The position numbers and the translations under genes were made by a program. Below the pieces are notes generated by a model. It was not told where the DNA came from. It worked only from the letters and a program-made list of their open reading frames with translations, and searched no databases. 64,000 bases of DNA from Falsochrobactrum tianjinense (GTDB lineage Bacteria > Pseudomonadota > Alphaproteobacteria > Rhizobiales > Rhizobiaceae), in the NCBI RefSeq assembly GCF_019100495.1, contig NZ_JAHRVA010000002.1, positions 181,834 through 245,833 of the forward strand. Direction: 5' to 3'. Shown piece after piece: positions 53,235 through 63,278 of this stretch (positions within the stretch are counted from its first letter, which is position 1; the number at the start of each line of letters is the position of its first letter).

Positions 53235-54056
53235 ATGGTGATGCAAAAAACCAGCCGGGTTGCGCCGCATCTGGTACACCGCGGGGCCGGTTTTCAGGAT
53301 GATCAGCGAAATGTGCCCGAAGAAGTGGCCGTGGCCATGAGTTATAATGGCACCACGCATGCAGTCATGATGGCCACCCCTGCCGATCTGGAAGATTTCG
53401 GCGTCGGTTTCAGTCTCACGGAAGGCATTATTACCAATGTTTCCGAAATTGAAGAGCTTAATATCGAGGCTTATGAAAAAGGTATCGACGTGCAGATCCG
53501 GCTTGCGGAGCAGCCCAATGAGAGGTTGGCGGCGCGACGCAGGTTCATGGCCGGGCCGGTGGGGTGTGGCTTGTGTGGTATAGATTCGATAGATCAGGCA
53601 TTGCGCCCCCTTACAGCTTTGGCAATGGATGCTGTCAGCTTCGATGCACGCTCAATTGTTGCGGCTATGGATGCGCTTGGCAAAGCGCAGCAGTTAAACT
53701 CGCAGACGCGCGCGGTCCACGGGGCCGGGTTCTATGTATCTGGTGAGGGGCTTTTTGCCGCTCGCGAAGATGTCGGGCGGCACAATGCGCTTGACAAGCT
53801 TATCGGAGCGCTCGCGCGCGCCGATATGTCGGCAGAAGACGGCCTGGTTACAATCACCAGCCGCGTATCCGTTGAAATGGTGCAAAAGGCGGTGATTCTG
53901 GGGGTGCCGGTATTGGCGGCTATTTCCGCCCCGACCGCGCTCGCCATCCGCACGGCGGAAGAAGCAAATCTGACGCTTGTGGCGCTCGTGCGCGGTGATG
54001 AGTTCAATATTTATACGCATCCTGAGCGGATCATGGAAAACGACCGGGCTTCCTGA
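53235..54056 (+). CDS. fdhD: Formate dehydrogenase accessory sulfurtransferase
   Basis: About 273 residues. FdhD moves sulfur from IscS to the molybdenum cofactor of formate dehydrogenase. The CxxC motif is in GPVGCGLCGIDSIDQ, and the conserved segments REDVGRHNALDKLIGA and TSRVSVEMVQKA are present. I chose ATG at 53235 with AGGA before it; the frame is open from 53175. No formate dehydrogenase gene lies in the window. Confidence 0.93.
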   Translation: MVMQKTSRVAPHLVHRGAGFQDDQRNVPEEVAVAMSYNGTTHAVMMATPADLEDFGVGFSLTEGIITNVSEIEELNIEAYEKGIDVQIRLAEQPNERLAARRRFMAGPVGCGLCGIDSIDQALRPLTALAMDAVSFDARSIVAAMDALGKAQQLNSQTRAVHGAGFYVSGEGLFAAREDVGRHNALDKLIGALARADMSAEDGLVTITSRVSVEMVQKAVILGVPVLAAISAPTALAIRTAEEANLTLVALVRGDEFNIYTHPERIMENDRAS

Positions 54057-54077
54057 AAGCAAGCCCGGCTCGTCTGC

Positions 54078-54554
54078 TTACACCGTCGCTGCGATACGGC
54101 TGCGCTCACTGACGATTTGCAGCGCCGCATGGGCCGCTTCCACGCCCTTGACCTTGAAATGAGCGAAAAAGAAGTCGTGATGCTCCTTGCAGTCGTGGAA
54201 ATGATGCGGGGTCAGCACGACGCTTAGTACCGGAATTTCGGTTTCAAGCTGGACCTGCATCATGCCGCTGATGACGGCCGTCGCTACGAAGTCATGGCGA
54301 TAAATGCCCCCATCGATCACAAAGCCTGCACCGACGATGACCGCATACTGGCCCGTTTTTGCAAGCGTCTTGGCATGTAGTGGAATTTCATAAGCGCCGG
54401 GCACGTCGAAAACCTCGACTTCCACATTGCTGCCTGTCTGCACGTCAAGTTCGGCAATAAAGCTCTTGCGCGCTTCATCGACAATATCCGCATGCCAGCG
54501 AGCCTGAATAAATGCAATTTTGAAGGATGTCTTGTTCGGATAGCTCTGGTTCAT
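54078..54554 (-). CDS. ribH2: 6,7-Dimethyl-8-ribityllumazine synthase, type II
   Basis: A 158-residue lumazine synthase that is nearly identical in length and sequence pattern to the decameric Brucella enzyme. Key segments are IQARWHADIVDEARKSF, VPGAYEIPLHAKTLAKTG, GGIYRHDFVATAVISGMM and VLTPHHFHDCKEHHDFF. It makes the riboflavin precursor. It stands alone behind an FMN riboswitch, as known for ribH2 of Brucella. GAGGA precedes the ATG. Confidence 0.97.
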   Translation of the reverse strand: MNQSYPNKTSFKIAFIQARWHADIVDEARKSFIAELDVQTGSNVEVEVFDVPGAYEIPLHAKTLAKTGQYAVIVGAGFVIDGGIYRHDFVATAVISGMMQVQLETEIPVLSVVLTPHHFHDCKEHHDFFFAHFKVKGVEAAHAALQIVSERSRIAATV

Positions 54555-54632
54555 AGATTCCTCACGAAACTAGAATCAGGGCGCACAAAAGAACGTCAGG
54601 CAGTGCTTGATACGCAGCCATATGTTCATTCG

Positions 54633-54792
54633 CTCTCTTCCATCCGGACTTTAACCGTCGGCCCCGGTATCTCACCGGATCTGCTGACCCTGAAATAAAG
54701 AGGCGAATCGACCTCTCTGTTCAGGCGCTCGCGGGCTCGAAGATCACTCTTCATACCGCCGGTGGGGAGTTTCACCCCGCCCCGAGAACAAG
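54633..54792 (-). promoter_or_regulatory. FMN riboswitch (RFN element) of ribH2
   Basis: On the minus strand the element begins TTCTCGGGGCGGGGTGAAAC, continues with CTCCCCACCGGCGGTATGAA, GCCCGCGAGCGCC, TCAGCAGATCCGGTGAGATA and CCGGGGCCGACGGTTAAAGT, and ends with CCGGATGGAAGAGAG. These are the conserved RFN blocks. No clear terminator hairpin follows before ribH2, so control of translation is more likely. Confidence 0.95.
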
Positions 54793-55398
54793 CCCGCACA
54801 CCATTGTGCAAGCTCGTGGAAATTAGGTATTCCCGCGTCATTTGTCCAGTTAAAATAAAGGGATGAAAGCAATCATAACAGGGCGTAATGGAGGTGGCAT
54901 GCACAATCGAAGCAGCATCAGGCCTTGCCATTTTAAATACAGTATATGCTTTAATATAATGATTTTAAAAGATAATATTTGATTGTTAGTGAGTGTTTTC
55001 TGCTGGCCGCGCAAATATCTTCATCTTTCTCGTGCAACCCATATTGACACCTATCCCATATTTAGGCCTATCCTAAGGACACGCCTTGCCTTTGAGGTAG
55101 TTTTCACTCTCAAAAGACAACGCTGTCAATTCGGGGTAGAGTTAAGGCGGGATGGAGGTTTTGGACTAAGATCGCTTGGGTGGATTTTCAGGAAAGCGAA
55201 CAGGATTGCCGCAGGAGCAGAAGCTTTAGCAAGCGAGTGCGGCGAGGAATATAGTGGATTTGGGCGGCGACGCCGTTGCTCCGGTCCGGGCGTGAAAGCG
55301 CAGATGAATTTTTTTGGGCAGGCCGGAATTTGCGGCGACCAGCCGCTATCAAGGCACCCAATCATATTTAGTTTTGTTTGGTTCTATGGGAGGTAGAC
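54793..55398 (+). other. Long AT-rich intergenic region before the sugar transporter
   Basis: I see no convincing gene here. The left half is very AT-rich. A candidate promoter is TTGACA (55044-55049) with CTATCC near 55068, which would leave a leader of about 320 bases before the binding-protein gene. The word CCTATCC occurs twice near the promoter (55050 and 55067), flanking TAGGCCTA, and could be a regulator site. The open frame 54983-55396 has no ribosome site or recognisable content. Confidence 0.5.
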
Positions 55399-56664
55399 AT
55401 GCATAAGTTTTTCAAAATGGCGGCAATGGGTACTGCTGCCTGTGCCATGCTTGCCGTAATGGCGCCTGTTGCGAACGCGCAGGAAAACCAGAATGTCGAG
55501 GTTCTGCATTGGTGGACTTCCGGCGGCGAGGCTGCGGCACTCGATGTCCTGAAGAAAGACCTCGAATCAAAAGGCATCAGCTGGACCGACATGCCGGTTG
55601 CAGGCGGCGGCGGTACGGAAGCCATGACAGTGCTTCGCGCCCGCGTCACTGCTGGCAATGCGCCAACCGCCGTGCAGATGCTCGGTTTCGATATTCGCGA
55701 TTGGGCGGAGCAGGGTGTGCTCGGCAATCTCGATGAAGTGGCCAACAAGGAAGGCTGGGACAAGGTAATTCCTGGTCCCTTGCAAGAGTTTGCCAAATAT
55801 GATGGCCACTGGATCGCTGCTCCTGTGAATATTCATACCACCAACTGGATGTGGATCAACAAGGCAGCGCTTGACAAGGCGGGCGGCAAAGAGCCCACCA
55901 ACTGGGACGAGCTGATCGCCATGCTCGATAATTTCAAAGAGCAGGGCATCACGCCGATCGCGCATGGCGGCCAGCCCTGGCAGGATGCAACGATTTTTGA
56001 TGCAGTCGTCCTTTCCTTCGGCACGGATTTCTACAAGAAGGCCTTTATCGATCTCGATCCGGAAACTCTGGGTAGCGACACGATGAAGGAGGCTTTTGAT
56101 CGCATGACCAAGCTGCGCTCCTATGTTGATGACAATTTCTCCGGTCGGGACTGGAATCTGGCGTCGGCCATGGTCATCGAAGACAAGGCTGGCGTTCAGT
56201 TCATGGGCGACTGGGCGAAGGGCGAATTCCTGAAGGCTGGCGAGAAGCCGGGCGAGGATTTCGTCTGCATGCGCTATCCCGGCACCCAGGGCGCTGTGAC
56301 CTTCAACTCGGACGTGTTTGCGATGTTCAAGGTTTCCGAGGACAAGCTTCCCGCACAGCTTGAAATGGCCTCGGCCATTGAAAGCCCGACATTCCAGTCC
56401 GCTTTCAACGTAGTCAAGGGATCGGCTCCCGCGCGCACGGACGTGCCGGACACCGATTTCGATGCTTGCGGCAAGAAGGCTATCGCGGACGTCAAGGAAG
56501 CGAACGAAAAAGGCACGATGCTCGGCTCCATGGCGCATGGTTATGCCAATCCGGCATCTGTCAAAAATGCGATTTATGACGTCGTGACACGTCAATTCAA
56601 CGGCCAGCTTTCTTCGGAAGATGCCGTCAAGGAACTGGTTTCCGCTGTCGCAGCTGCACAATAA
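55399..56664 (+). CDS. Sugar ABC transporter binding protein, CUT1 (glucose/mannose-like)
   Basis: A 421-residue binding protein with a signal peptide ending at [28 protein letters not shown] and [18 protein letters not shown] are typical of the GtsA/glucose-binding group. GGGAGG lies five bases before the ATG. It is followed by two permeases and an ATPase. The exact sugar is not certain. Confidence 0.88.
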   Translation: MHKFFKMAAMGTAACAMLAVMAPVANAQENQNVEVLHWWTSGGEAAALDVLKKDLESKGISWTDMPVAGGGGTEAMTVLRARVTAGNAPTAVQMLGFDIRDWAEQGVLGNLDEVANKEGWDKVIPGPLQEFAKYDGHWIAAPVNIHTTNWMWINKAALDKAGGKEPTNWDELIAMLDNFKEQGITPIAHGGQPWQDATIFDAVVLSFGTDFYKKAFIDLDPETLGSDTMKEAFDRMTKLRSYVDDNFSGRDWNLASAMVIEDKAGVQFMGDWAKGEFLKAGEKPGEDFVCMRYPGTQGAVTFNSDVFAMFKVSEDKLPAQLEMASAIESPTFQSAFNVVKGSAPARTDVPDTDFDACGKKAIADVKEANEKGTMLGSMAHGYANPASVKNAIYDVVTRQFNGQLSSEDAVKELVSAVAAAQ

Positions 56665-56671
56665 AGATATT

Positions 56672-56697
56672 GAGCGTTCGGGATTTCCCGGACGCTC
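56672..56697 (+). other. Intercistronic hairpin after the sugar-binding protein gene
   Basis: The stem GAGCGTTCGG / CCGGACGCTC with a short loop and no strong T run. It parallels the hairpin after smoE and likely keeps binding-protein mRNA abundant. The region 56698-56950 has no other gene. Confidence 0.65.
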
Positions 56698-56950
56698 TTC
56701 CCTCCATGCATTCAGAATGCGCGGCAGGGAATTGAAAATAAAGGCGAATTATCGCCAACATGTAATATTCATTGCGGTATGCAGCTTGCAACTCATCCAT
56801 TGGGCAAGCGTCAAAGGCTCATCGGAAACAGGCACCATGTGGCCGAGTCCATTCGGCACGACATGAATACCGCCGAAACAATTGCCAAAATATCCGCCCC
56901 GAAAACTCTGGGGGCGCGGAACTGGTGGCGTAAACAGGGTGGCGCAAATT

Positions 56951-57832
56951 ATGCATCGTAACAGCCGACTACAGGAACTGGTGCCCAAGCTGGTTCTGGG
57001 GCCGAGTTTTCTGATCGTGCTCGTCTTCGTATATGGGTTTATTATCTATACGGGCGTTCTTTCTCTCACCAATAGTCGCATGTTGCCGTCCTACGGCTTC
57101 GTTGGCCTGACGAATTACGAAAAGCTCTGGGCCTTGCCGCATTGGTGGCGCGCGATCACCAATCTTGCCATTTTTGCGTCGCTTTACATCATCGTCTGTT
57201 CGGTTATCGGCCTGTTTCTGGCGATCCTGCTTGACCAGAAAATCCGTGGTGAGGGCATATTGCGTCCCATCTATCTCTATCCGATGGCGTTGTCCTTCAT
57301 CGTTACAGGTACGGCATGGAAGTGGTTTCTTGATCCAGGCATCGGGCTTGAACACACCATGCATGTGTGGGGATGGGAAGGCTTCACTTTCAACTGGATC
57401 AAGAGCAACACGATGGCAATCTATTGCCTCGTGATCGCCGCCGTCTGGCAGTCGTCCGGTTTCGTGATGGCCATGTTCCTCGCGGGCCTGCGTGGCGTCG
57501 ATAACGAGATTATCAAGGCAGCCCAGATTGATGGCGCATCGACCGCGACCATCTATCGCCGCATCGTCATCCCCCTGATGCGCCCGGTTTTCCTGTCGGC
57601 CTTCGTGGTGCTCGCGCATCTTGCGATCAAGGCTTACGATCTTGTCATCGCCCTGACCGGCGGCGGGCCGGGACAGGCGACGGAATTGCCTGCGACCTTC
57701 ATGTATTCCTATACATTCACCCGTAACCAGATGGGCATTGGTGCATCATCGGCCATAATCATGCTGGCGATGATTTTCTCGATCATCGTTCCCTATCTCT
57801 ATTCCGAACTTCGCGGAGGGCCACGCTCATGA
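56951..57832 (+). CDS. Sugar ABC transporter permease 1
   Basis: About 293 residues, starting MHRNSRLQELVPKLVLGPSF. It has about six membrane segments and the EAA loop IKAAQIDGASTATIYRRIVIPLM. The frame is open further upstream from 56882, but those residues look non-coding. It overlaps the next permease gene by four bases. Confidence 0.9.
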   Translation: MHRNSRLQELVPKLVLGPSFLIVLVFVYGFIIYTGVLSLTNSRMLPSYGFVGLTNYEKLWALPHWWRAITNLAIFASLYIIVCSVIGLFLAILLDQKIRGEGILRPIYLYPMALSFIVTGTAWKWFLDPGIGLEHTMHVWGWEGFTFNWIKSNTMAIYCLVIAAVWQSSGFVMAMFLAGLRGVDNEIIKAAQIDGASTATIYRRIVIPLMRPVFLSAFVVLAHLAIKAYDLVIALTGGGPGQATELPATFMYSYTFTRNQMGIGASSAIIMLAMIFSIIVPYLYSELRGGPRS

Positions 57833-58710
57833 GTGCCCAGACCCAGGAGAACGCCATCAATAGCGGCAAGCTTACCCGTGCCTTGATCTATTCGGCGCTG
57901 CTACTGTTTGCATTCTACTACCTGCTGCCGCTCTATGTGATGGCGGTGAATTCGTTCAAGCCGCTTGAAGAGATACGGCAGGGCGGTATGCTCAACCTGC
58001 CGCAACAATGGACGATTGCGCCCTGGCTTTCGGCGTGGTCAACCGCGCAGATCGGCGTGCAGCCAACCGGCCTCAAGCCGTTCTTCATCAACTCCATCCT
58101 GATGGTCGTTCCGGCTGTTGCGATTTCCACGATCCTCGGCGCGCTGAACGGCTATGTGCTGACCAAGTGGCGCTTTCGCGGTTCTAACATCTTTTTCGGT
58201 CTGCTGCTGCTTTCGTGTTTTATTCCCTTCCAGATCGTGCTGATCCCCATGGCGCGCGTGTTGGGCTTTCTGGGAATTGCGGGAACGATCTGGGGTCTGA
58301 TCCTCGTTCATGTGGTTTACGGTATCGGCTTTACGACTTTGTATTTCCGCAATTATTACGAGGCTTTTCCGACTGAACTGGTGCGGGCGGCCCAGATCGA
58401 CGGCGCAGGTTTCTTCCAGATATTCTGGCGTATTCTTCTGCCGTCCTCCGGCCCGATCATCGTCGTGTCGGTGATCTGGCAGTTCACCAATATCTGGAAT
58501 GATTTCCTGTTCGGTGCTTCCTTCTCCGGCGCACATTCGACGCCGATGACGGTCGCACTCAACAATCTCGTTTCCTCCTCCACCGGCGTCAAGGAATATA
58601 ACGTCCATTTTGCGGGCGCCATTCTGGCCGCCTTGCCAACATTGATCGTCTATATCGTTTCCGGGCGCTACTTTGTGCGCGGTCTGATGTCGGGTGCCGT
58701 CAAGGGATAA
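57829..58710 (+). CDS. Sugar ABC transporter permease 2
   Basis: A 293-residue CUT1 permease with the EAA loop VRAAQIDGAGFFQIFWRILLP. The ATG overlaps the previous stop (ATGA). It forms the channel with permease 1 and is followed by the ATPase gene after seven bases. Confidence 0.92.
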   Translation: MSAQTQENAINSGKLTRALIYSALLLFAFYYLLPLYVMAVNSFKPLEEIRQGGMLNLPQQWTIAPWLSAWSTAQIGVQPTGLKPFFINSILMVVPAVAISTILGALNGYVLTKWRFRGSNIFFGLLLLSCFIPFQIVLIPMARVLGFLGIAGTIWGLILVHVVYGIGFTTLYFRNYYEAFPTELVRAAQIDGAGFFQIFWRILLPSSGPIIVVSVIWQFTNIWNDFLFGASFSGAHSTPMTVALNNLVSSSTGVKEYNVHFAGAILAALPTLIVYIVSGRYFVRGLMSGAVKG

Positions 58711-58717
58711 ATTTAAA

Positions 58718-59833
58718 ATGTCATTTCTGAAAATCACCGACCTTTACAAGTCCTACGGCAGCGTTTCGGTTCTCAAGGACATCAATCTTGAAATCGAAGA
58801 GGGGGGCTTTCTGGTTCTCGTCGGCCCGTCCGGTTGCGGCAAATCCACGCTTCTCAATACGATTGCCGGGCTGGAGCCGATCACTTCCGGCGATATCGCC
58901 ATCAAGGGTAAATCGGTCGCCAGCCTGCATCCTTCGCAGCGCGACATCGCAATGGTGTTTCAGTCCTACGCGCTTTATCCCAATATGACGGTGGCCGGGA
59001 ATATCGCTTTCGGCATGGAAATCCGCAAAGTTCCGAAAGCCGAGCGCGAAAAGGCCATTCATGAAGTGGCCGATATGCTCCAGATCGGGCATCTTCTGGA
59101 CCGCAAGCCGAGCCAGCTTTCGGGCGGGCAGCGCCAGCGTGTCGCCATGGGACGTGCGTTGGTGCGCAATCCGCAAGTCTTTCTTTTTGATGAGCCGCTT
59201 TCAAACCTCGATGCCAAGCTGCGTGTCGATATGCGCACCGAAATCAAGCGTCTGCATAACCGTATGCAGACCACCATCGTCTATGTGACGCACGACCAGA
59301 TCGAGGCGATGACGCTGGCCACCAAGATCGCGGTTCTCAAAGACGGTATCTTGCAGCAGTTCGGCACGCCTGCCGAAATCTACAACAATCCGGCAAATAT
59401 ATTCGTGGCCGATTTCATGGGTTCGCCCGCGATGAACCTGCTCAATGCTGGCGTTGAGAAAAATGGGTCAGATGTGGCGATCGTCCTCGACCGGGGCGAG
59501 AGCGAGCCGCTGAAGCTGCCTTTCAAATCGGCACCGGCGGGACTTTCTGATTATGTGGGCCAGCAGGTTATTTTCGGAATCCGGCCAGAGGCGCTGACTG
59601 ATCCGGACGGAGCCGACCGCAATGCGAGTTCCGTGGTGGAAGGCGACTGTATGATCGATGTTGTCGAGCCTGCGGGTTCGGATACATTTGCAGTAACTCG
59701 CCTTGGCGGAAAGCATGTGGTTGCCCGCCTGAGAGCGGATGCCCGCATCACCGCTGGCCATGCTGCCCGGCTGGCTTTCAACCTGGACAAGTCGGTTTTC
59801 TTCGATCCGCAGAGCCAGGGTCGCATCCTTTAA
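58718..59833 (+). CDS. Sugar ABC transporter ATPase, MalK/UgpC type
   Basis: A 371-residue ATPase. Walker A is GPSGCGKST, the signature is LSGGQRQRV, Walker B is VFLFDEPLSNLDAK and the switch is VTHDQIEAMTL. The C-terminal TOBE domain follows. I chose ATG at 58718 (MSFLKITDLYKSYG); a longer frame begins inside the permease gene. It ends the sugar operon. Confidence 0.92.
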   Translation: MSFLKITDLYKSYGSVSVLKDINLEIEEGGFLVLVGPSGCGKSTLLNTIAGLEPITSGDIAIKGKSVASLHPSQRDIAMVFQSYALYPNMTVAGNIAFGMEIRKVPKAEREKAIHEVADMLQIGHLLDRKPSQLSGGQRQRVAMGRALVRNPQVFLFDEPLSNLDAKLRVDMRTEIKRLHNRMQTTIVYVTHDQIEAMTLATKIAVLKDGILQQFGTPAEIYNNPANIFVADFMGSPAMNLLNAGVEKNGSDVAIVLDRGESEPLKLPFKSAPAGLSDYVGQQVIFGIRPEALTDPDGADRNASSVVEGDCMIDVVEPAGSDTFAVTRLGGKHVVARLRADARITAGHAARLAFNLDKSVFFDPQSQGRIL

Positions 59834-59915
59834 GGGAGCCTTGGCCCGCCCGCTACCGAATTGCAGGCTATTGTTTGGAATAGCAATGGGCCGGGACAAT
59901 GCTAATCTTTAGCGC

Positions 59916-60389
59916 ATGAAAATCGAACAGAGATGGATGATGCGCTGGGATACTGGACTTGCATTCATGACGATAATTATGGGGGCAACGGGAGTGGCTC
60001 AGGCGCAAGATATGAGCCAGTTTGAACGACTCAAACACCATTTGCTGGCAGGGAACCGGACGATATCTCTTTTATATGCCAGCAAATGCGAGCAGGTAGC
60101 GGGCGATAAACATAAATCTCCCGATATTATTGGGGGCCATGTCATTGGCTCATTCATGAATGTTAAGGCCCCCAAGGAAACAATCATGTTTTCCGAATCG
60201 CATTTCACGGTGCGTCCCGATGATACGCCCACTGTCGAATTCGTCCGTTACGAGGTGACGCCGGATGAGATGGCGACGATAACTGTCAAAATGCTCTCGC
60301 CTAAAACATATGACCCGGTTGCGCAAACACAGACCTTCCATTGCAAACTGGGAGATGGTCTGAGGTTTGCATACGATTCTTGGAAATAG
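59916..60389 (+). CDS. Small exported protein, VirK-like
   Basis: A 157-residue protein with a signal peptide ending at GVAQA-QDM. The mature part has two cysteines (YASKCEQVAG and TFHCKLGDG) that could form a disulfide and a beta-rich middle (FRVRPDD-like FTVRPDDTPTVEFVRYEV). The layout resembles the VirK family (PF06903) of Agrobacterium. No ribosome site is clear; ATG at 59937 is another possible start. It is not linked to an operon. Confidence 0.6.
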   Translation: MKIEQRWMMRWDTGLAFMTIIMGATGVAQAQDMSQFERLKHHLLAGNRTISLLYASKCEQVAGDKHKSPDIIGGHVIGSFMNVKAPKETIMFSESHFTVRPDDTPTVEFVRYEVTPDEMATITVKMLSPKTYDPVAQTQTFHCKLGDGLRFAYDSWK

Positions 60390-60421
60390 CGCTGCGCATA
60401 GAGACAGATTGCTGAAAAGAA

Positions 60422-60457
60422 AAGAGTGCTCCCGCTATGACCGGGAGCGCTCTTTTT
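60422..60457. terminator. Bidirectional terminator between convergent small genes
   Basis: The stem AAGAGTGCTCCCG / CGGGAGCGCTCTT (one G-U pair) with a seven-base loop is flanked by A and T runs, so it can work on both strands. Confidence 0.88.
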
Positions 60458-60499
60458 CATGCTGCCTGGAGGGCAAAATTAACTGTGTGGATGCCGCAA

Positions 60500-60601
60500 T
60501 TAATGCAGGAAGTCCAAGCCAAGAAGACCGATTGCCAGTGCGGTATTCAGCGAAATGATCATCATGCCGTAGATGATCGCTGTTCTTGTGATATCGCTCA
60601 T
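60500..60601 (-). CDS. 33-residue membrane peptide
   Basis: The frame starts MSDITRTAIIYGMMIISLN and ends GLLGLDFLH. Most of it is one hydrophobic helix. A perfect AAGGAGG lies six bases before the ATG, and a bidirectional terminator follows, which argues that it is expressed. The function is unknown. It is too short for usual gene finders. Confidence 0.7.
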   Translation of the reverse strand: MSDITRTAIIYGMMIISLNTALAIGLLGLDFLH

Positions 60602-60781
60602 TTTCTACCTCCTTGAACCGCGACGCCTCCACATCGGATTCCAAAGTTCTAGAACTGTAACGAAATGTAACAGGCTGTTACCGGAAGCGCAACCGGTTTT
60701 ATACAATTGTGAACGAGCGTAATCTGGCGTGAAGACGAGCAACGCATCTTCGTCGTCTGTCCGCCGATTCTGAATGCGGGA

Positions 60782-61510
60782 TTAACCCTTGAAGTCGCGT
60801 GCGAGCAGATAAAGCTCGACGGATTCAGCACGTGATGCTGGCGGCTTGACGTGATGAACGGAGCGAAATTTCTGCTTCAGCAGGGCCAGTAGCTCATTTT
60901 CCGCCCCGCCCTGAAAGGTTTTGGTGAGAAAATGCCCGCCTGGTTTGAGCACGGAAATGGCAAAATCGGCAGCAACTTCGCATAGATAGACCGTACGAAG
61001 ATGGTCGGTGCGACGATGCCCGGTGGTCGGTGCGGCCATATCTGAAATGACCAGATCCGGCTTGTCGCCGCCAAGCGCATCCATCAGCTTTTGCGGTGCT
61101 TCATCGTCCAGAAAATCCATTTCCAGCAGAATGACACCGGGCAGGGGGTCGACATGAAGATAGTCAATTCCCACCACCTGCGGCTTCTCGTCGGTGGAGC
61201 CGACAATTTTGGCAGCGATTTGCGACCAGCCGCCCGGTGCAGCGCCCAGATCGATGATTTTCTGGCCTTTTTTCAAAAGATCATAGCGATCATTGATTTC
61301 TACCAGCTTATAGGCTGCGCGGGAACGATAGCCGTCGGCCCTGGATTTATGCACGTAAGGATCATTCAGATGACGCTCCAGCCAGCGGCGTGAGGATTCC
61401 TTGATCGTGCCGGCCTTCTTCTTCACGCGTACATGAAGATTGCTGCTGCCAGCCCCGCCGCGACCGCCGGTCGTCCGTCCGCCGCCTTTGTTTCCGCCTG
61501 CCTTGCTCAT
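60782..61510 (-). CDS. rlmE: 23S rRNA (uridine-2552-2'-O)-methyltransferase RlmE
   Basis: A 242-residue FtsJ/RrmJ methyltransferase. A glycine- and lysine-rich N-terminal tail comes first. The SAM site is [20 protein letters not shown], and the K-D-K-E set includes [22 protein letters not shown] and [13 protein letters not shown]. It methylates U2552 of 23S rRNA. It follows the ppx gene by two bases. Confidence 0.95.
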   Translation of the reverse strand: MSKAGGNKGGGRTTGGRGGAGSSNLHVRVKKKAGTIKESSRRWLERHLNDPYVHKSRADGYRSRAAYKLVEINDRYDLLKKGQKIIDLGAAPGGWSQIAAKIVGSTDEKPQVVGIDYLHVDPLPGVILLEMDFLDDEAPQKLMDALGGDKPDLVISDMAAPTTGHRRTDHLRTVYLCEVAADFAISVLKPGGHFLTKTFQGGAENELLALLKQKFRSVHHVKPPASRAESVELYLLARDFKG

Positions 61511-61512
61511 TG

Positions 61513-63066
61513 TCAGTGCCTGTTTCTCATGTCGGTTTTGGCACCAGTTTTGGCACCTTGCGCGCGATTGTGCCGCCAGGCACCGTCACGCGACATCAGT
61601 TCAGTTAATATGCCCTCGCGCAAGCCGCGATCGGCAACGAGAAGTTTCTCGCTTGGCCAGACAATACGTATGGCATCGAGAATAGCGCAGCCTGCCAGAA
61701 CCAGATCGGCACGATCCGCACCGATGCAGGGATTTGCGACACGCGCTTCAAAGTCCCAGGACAATAGACGGGTCGTCATCTGCGTTACCTCGTCGGACCC
61801 CATCCACATGCCGTCAACCCGACGGCGATCATAACGTTCAAGCCCTAGATGAATGCCCGCAAGTGTCGTCACAGTTCCCGATGTTCCCAGCAGGTGAAAG
61901 CGGGAACCGGCGGTTAGCGTACCCAGACAATGGCGCTCGGCGAATCCTGAAAGCAACTCGGTCACATGACAGACCATGGACTCGTAGTTTTCCGGCGTAA
62001 CATTGCGCCCGCCGAAACGCTCTGCCAGCGTAACAACGCCAACGGGCAGCGACGTCCATGCCGTAATATGTTCGGCAAGGCGAGGGGAGCGGCGCTGAGA
62101 CACGTCGATCAAGGCAATTTCCGATGAGCCGCCGCCAATATCGAAGAGCACCACCGCATCCGTGTCGCGCGCAACCAGCGTGCCACAACCGGAAACGGCA
62201 AGCCGCGCTTCGGTCTGGCGGTCAACGATTTCAAGCTCAAGCCCGGTTTCCTCGCGAACGCGGGTAAGAAATTCCTCGCCATTTGCGGCCGAGCGGCAGG
62301 CTTCGGTCGCAATCAGCCGCGCGCGCCTGATCTTGCGCGCGACGAGCTTATCGGCACAGATTTTCAGCGCATCGATAGCGCGCTGCATCGCCTGATCGCT
62401 GAGTCGTCCCGTGGCGCTCAGACCTTCACCAAGTCGAACGATGCGCGAGAATGCATCCACGACGCGAAACTGTCCCGGCCTGGTCGGGGTAGCAATCAGC
62501 AGACGGCAATTATTGGTGCCCAGATCGAGTGCGGCATAAAGCGGTACTTCACGATGGCCATGGCGTGTCGGATGTGCCGAACCAGGAATCCGCTTGTTCT
62601 GCTGGGGCTGCGCGTGCTGGCTGTCTGGTTTGGCGACAACGCTCTGCTGCATGGCCGTATTATCCGCCAGAGTGGCGGCGTCATTTTGCTGGCGAGCCTG
62701 TTTCTTCTTGCGGGCGCGGCGGCGGCGATTCGATATTTTTCCAGAAGGCTTCACGTCCGCCAGTTTCATGTCGGCGACTGACGCTTCTGCCACGATTGGC
62801 TTTTGCACAACACCATCCGCTGCGCGGGCCGTTTTCCCGCGATGGCGGCGGCGGGCGCGCTTGCGCTGGCTTTGTGAGCCCTTGCTTTCCGTCTCCGGGC
62901 GTCCTGAATCGGATGCGTCAGGCGCATTGCCGACTTCTGAAGCGGCTTCCTTGCGCGGTTGGCGCTGGCCGTTCTCGAACGGATTCCGAGCCTGAATTTT
63001 GCCCGACCGTCCGTTGGACGCCCCTTGATGCGCCATAGCTGCGTGGCGCTCCTCGGGGTTTTTCAA
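61513..63066 (-). CDS. Ppx/GppA-family phosphatase with long basic N-terminal tail
   Basis: A 517-residue protein. Residues 1-175 are low-complexity and rich in Arg, Lys, Gln and Ala ([34 protein letters not shown]), probably disordered and able to bind polyphosphate or RNA. The ASKHA-fold exopolyphosphatase domain follows, with [33 protein letters not shown] and [19 protein letters not shown] lies eight bases before the TTG start; ATG at 63036 is an alternative. It is coupled to rlmE. Confidence 0.88.
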   Translation of the reverse strand: MKNPEERHAAMAHQGASNGRSGKIQARNPFENGQRQPRKEAASEVGNAPDASDSGRPETESKGSQSQRKRARRRHRGKTARAADGVVQKPIVAEASVADMKLADVKPSGKISNRRRRARKKKQARQQNDAATLADNTAMQQSVVAKPDSQHAQPQQNKRIPGSAHPTRHGHREVPLYAALDLGTNNCRLLIATPTRPGQFRVVDAFSRIVRLGEGLSATGRLSDQAMQRAIDALKICADKLVARKIRRARLIATEACRSAANGEEFLTRVREETGLELEIVDRQTEARLAVSGCGTLVARDTDAVVLFDIGGGSSEIALIDVSQRRSPRLAEHITAWTSLPVGVVTLAERFGGRNVTPENYESMVCHVTELLSGFAERHCLGTLTAGSRFHLLGTSGTVTTLAGIHLGLERYDRRRVDGMWMGSDEVTQMTTRLLSWDFEARVANPCIGADRADLVLAGCAILDAIRIVWPSEKLLVADRGLREGILTELMSRDGAWRHNRAQGAKTGAKTDMRNRH

Positions 63067-63278
63067 GGTTCATGTCCTTATGGCGCCGCGCGAACCGATG
63101 AGGACGCAAGCAAGGCGCTTTTAATTTTACGTTGCCCTTAATGTAACAGCGCTTGGGAGATTTACCAAGGGGCAGACCGCGAAGGTCGAGAGAAAGTTTT
63201 CAAATGACGAATTTTGCGGAACCGAAAAGCGCTCTCGGTATGATTTAAGAACGCAAACCCCTTTCTGTTTCAATGGCT

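Noticed and set aside
54983-55396. Open frame in the sugar-transporter leader
   Set aside because: No ribosome site, unlikely composition and it ends right at the real gene; more likely untranslated leader.
55567-56661. 364-codon antisense frame in the sugar-binding protein gene
   Set aside because: Shadow frame; the plus-strand gene has a signal peptide, ribosome site and family motifs.
62529-63038. Open frames opposite the basic tail of the Ppx gene
   Set aside because: They follow from the arginine-rich low-complexity coding on the other strand.
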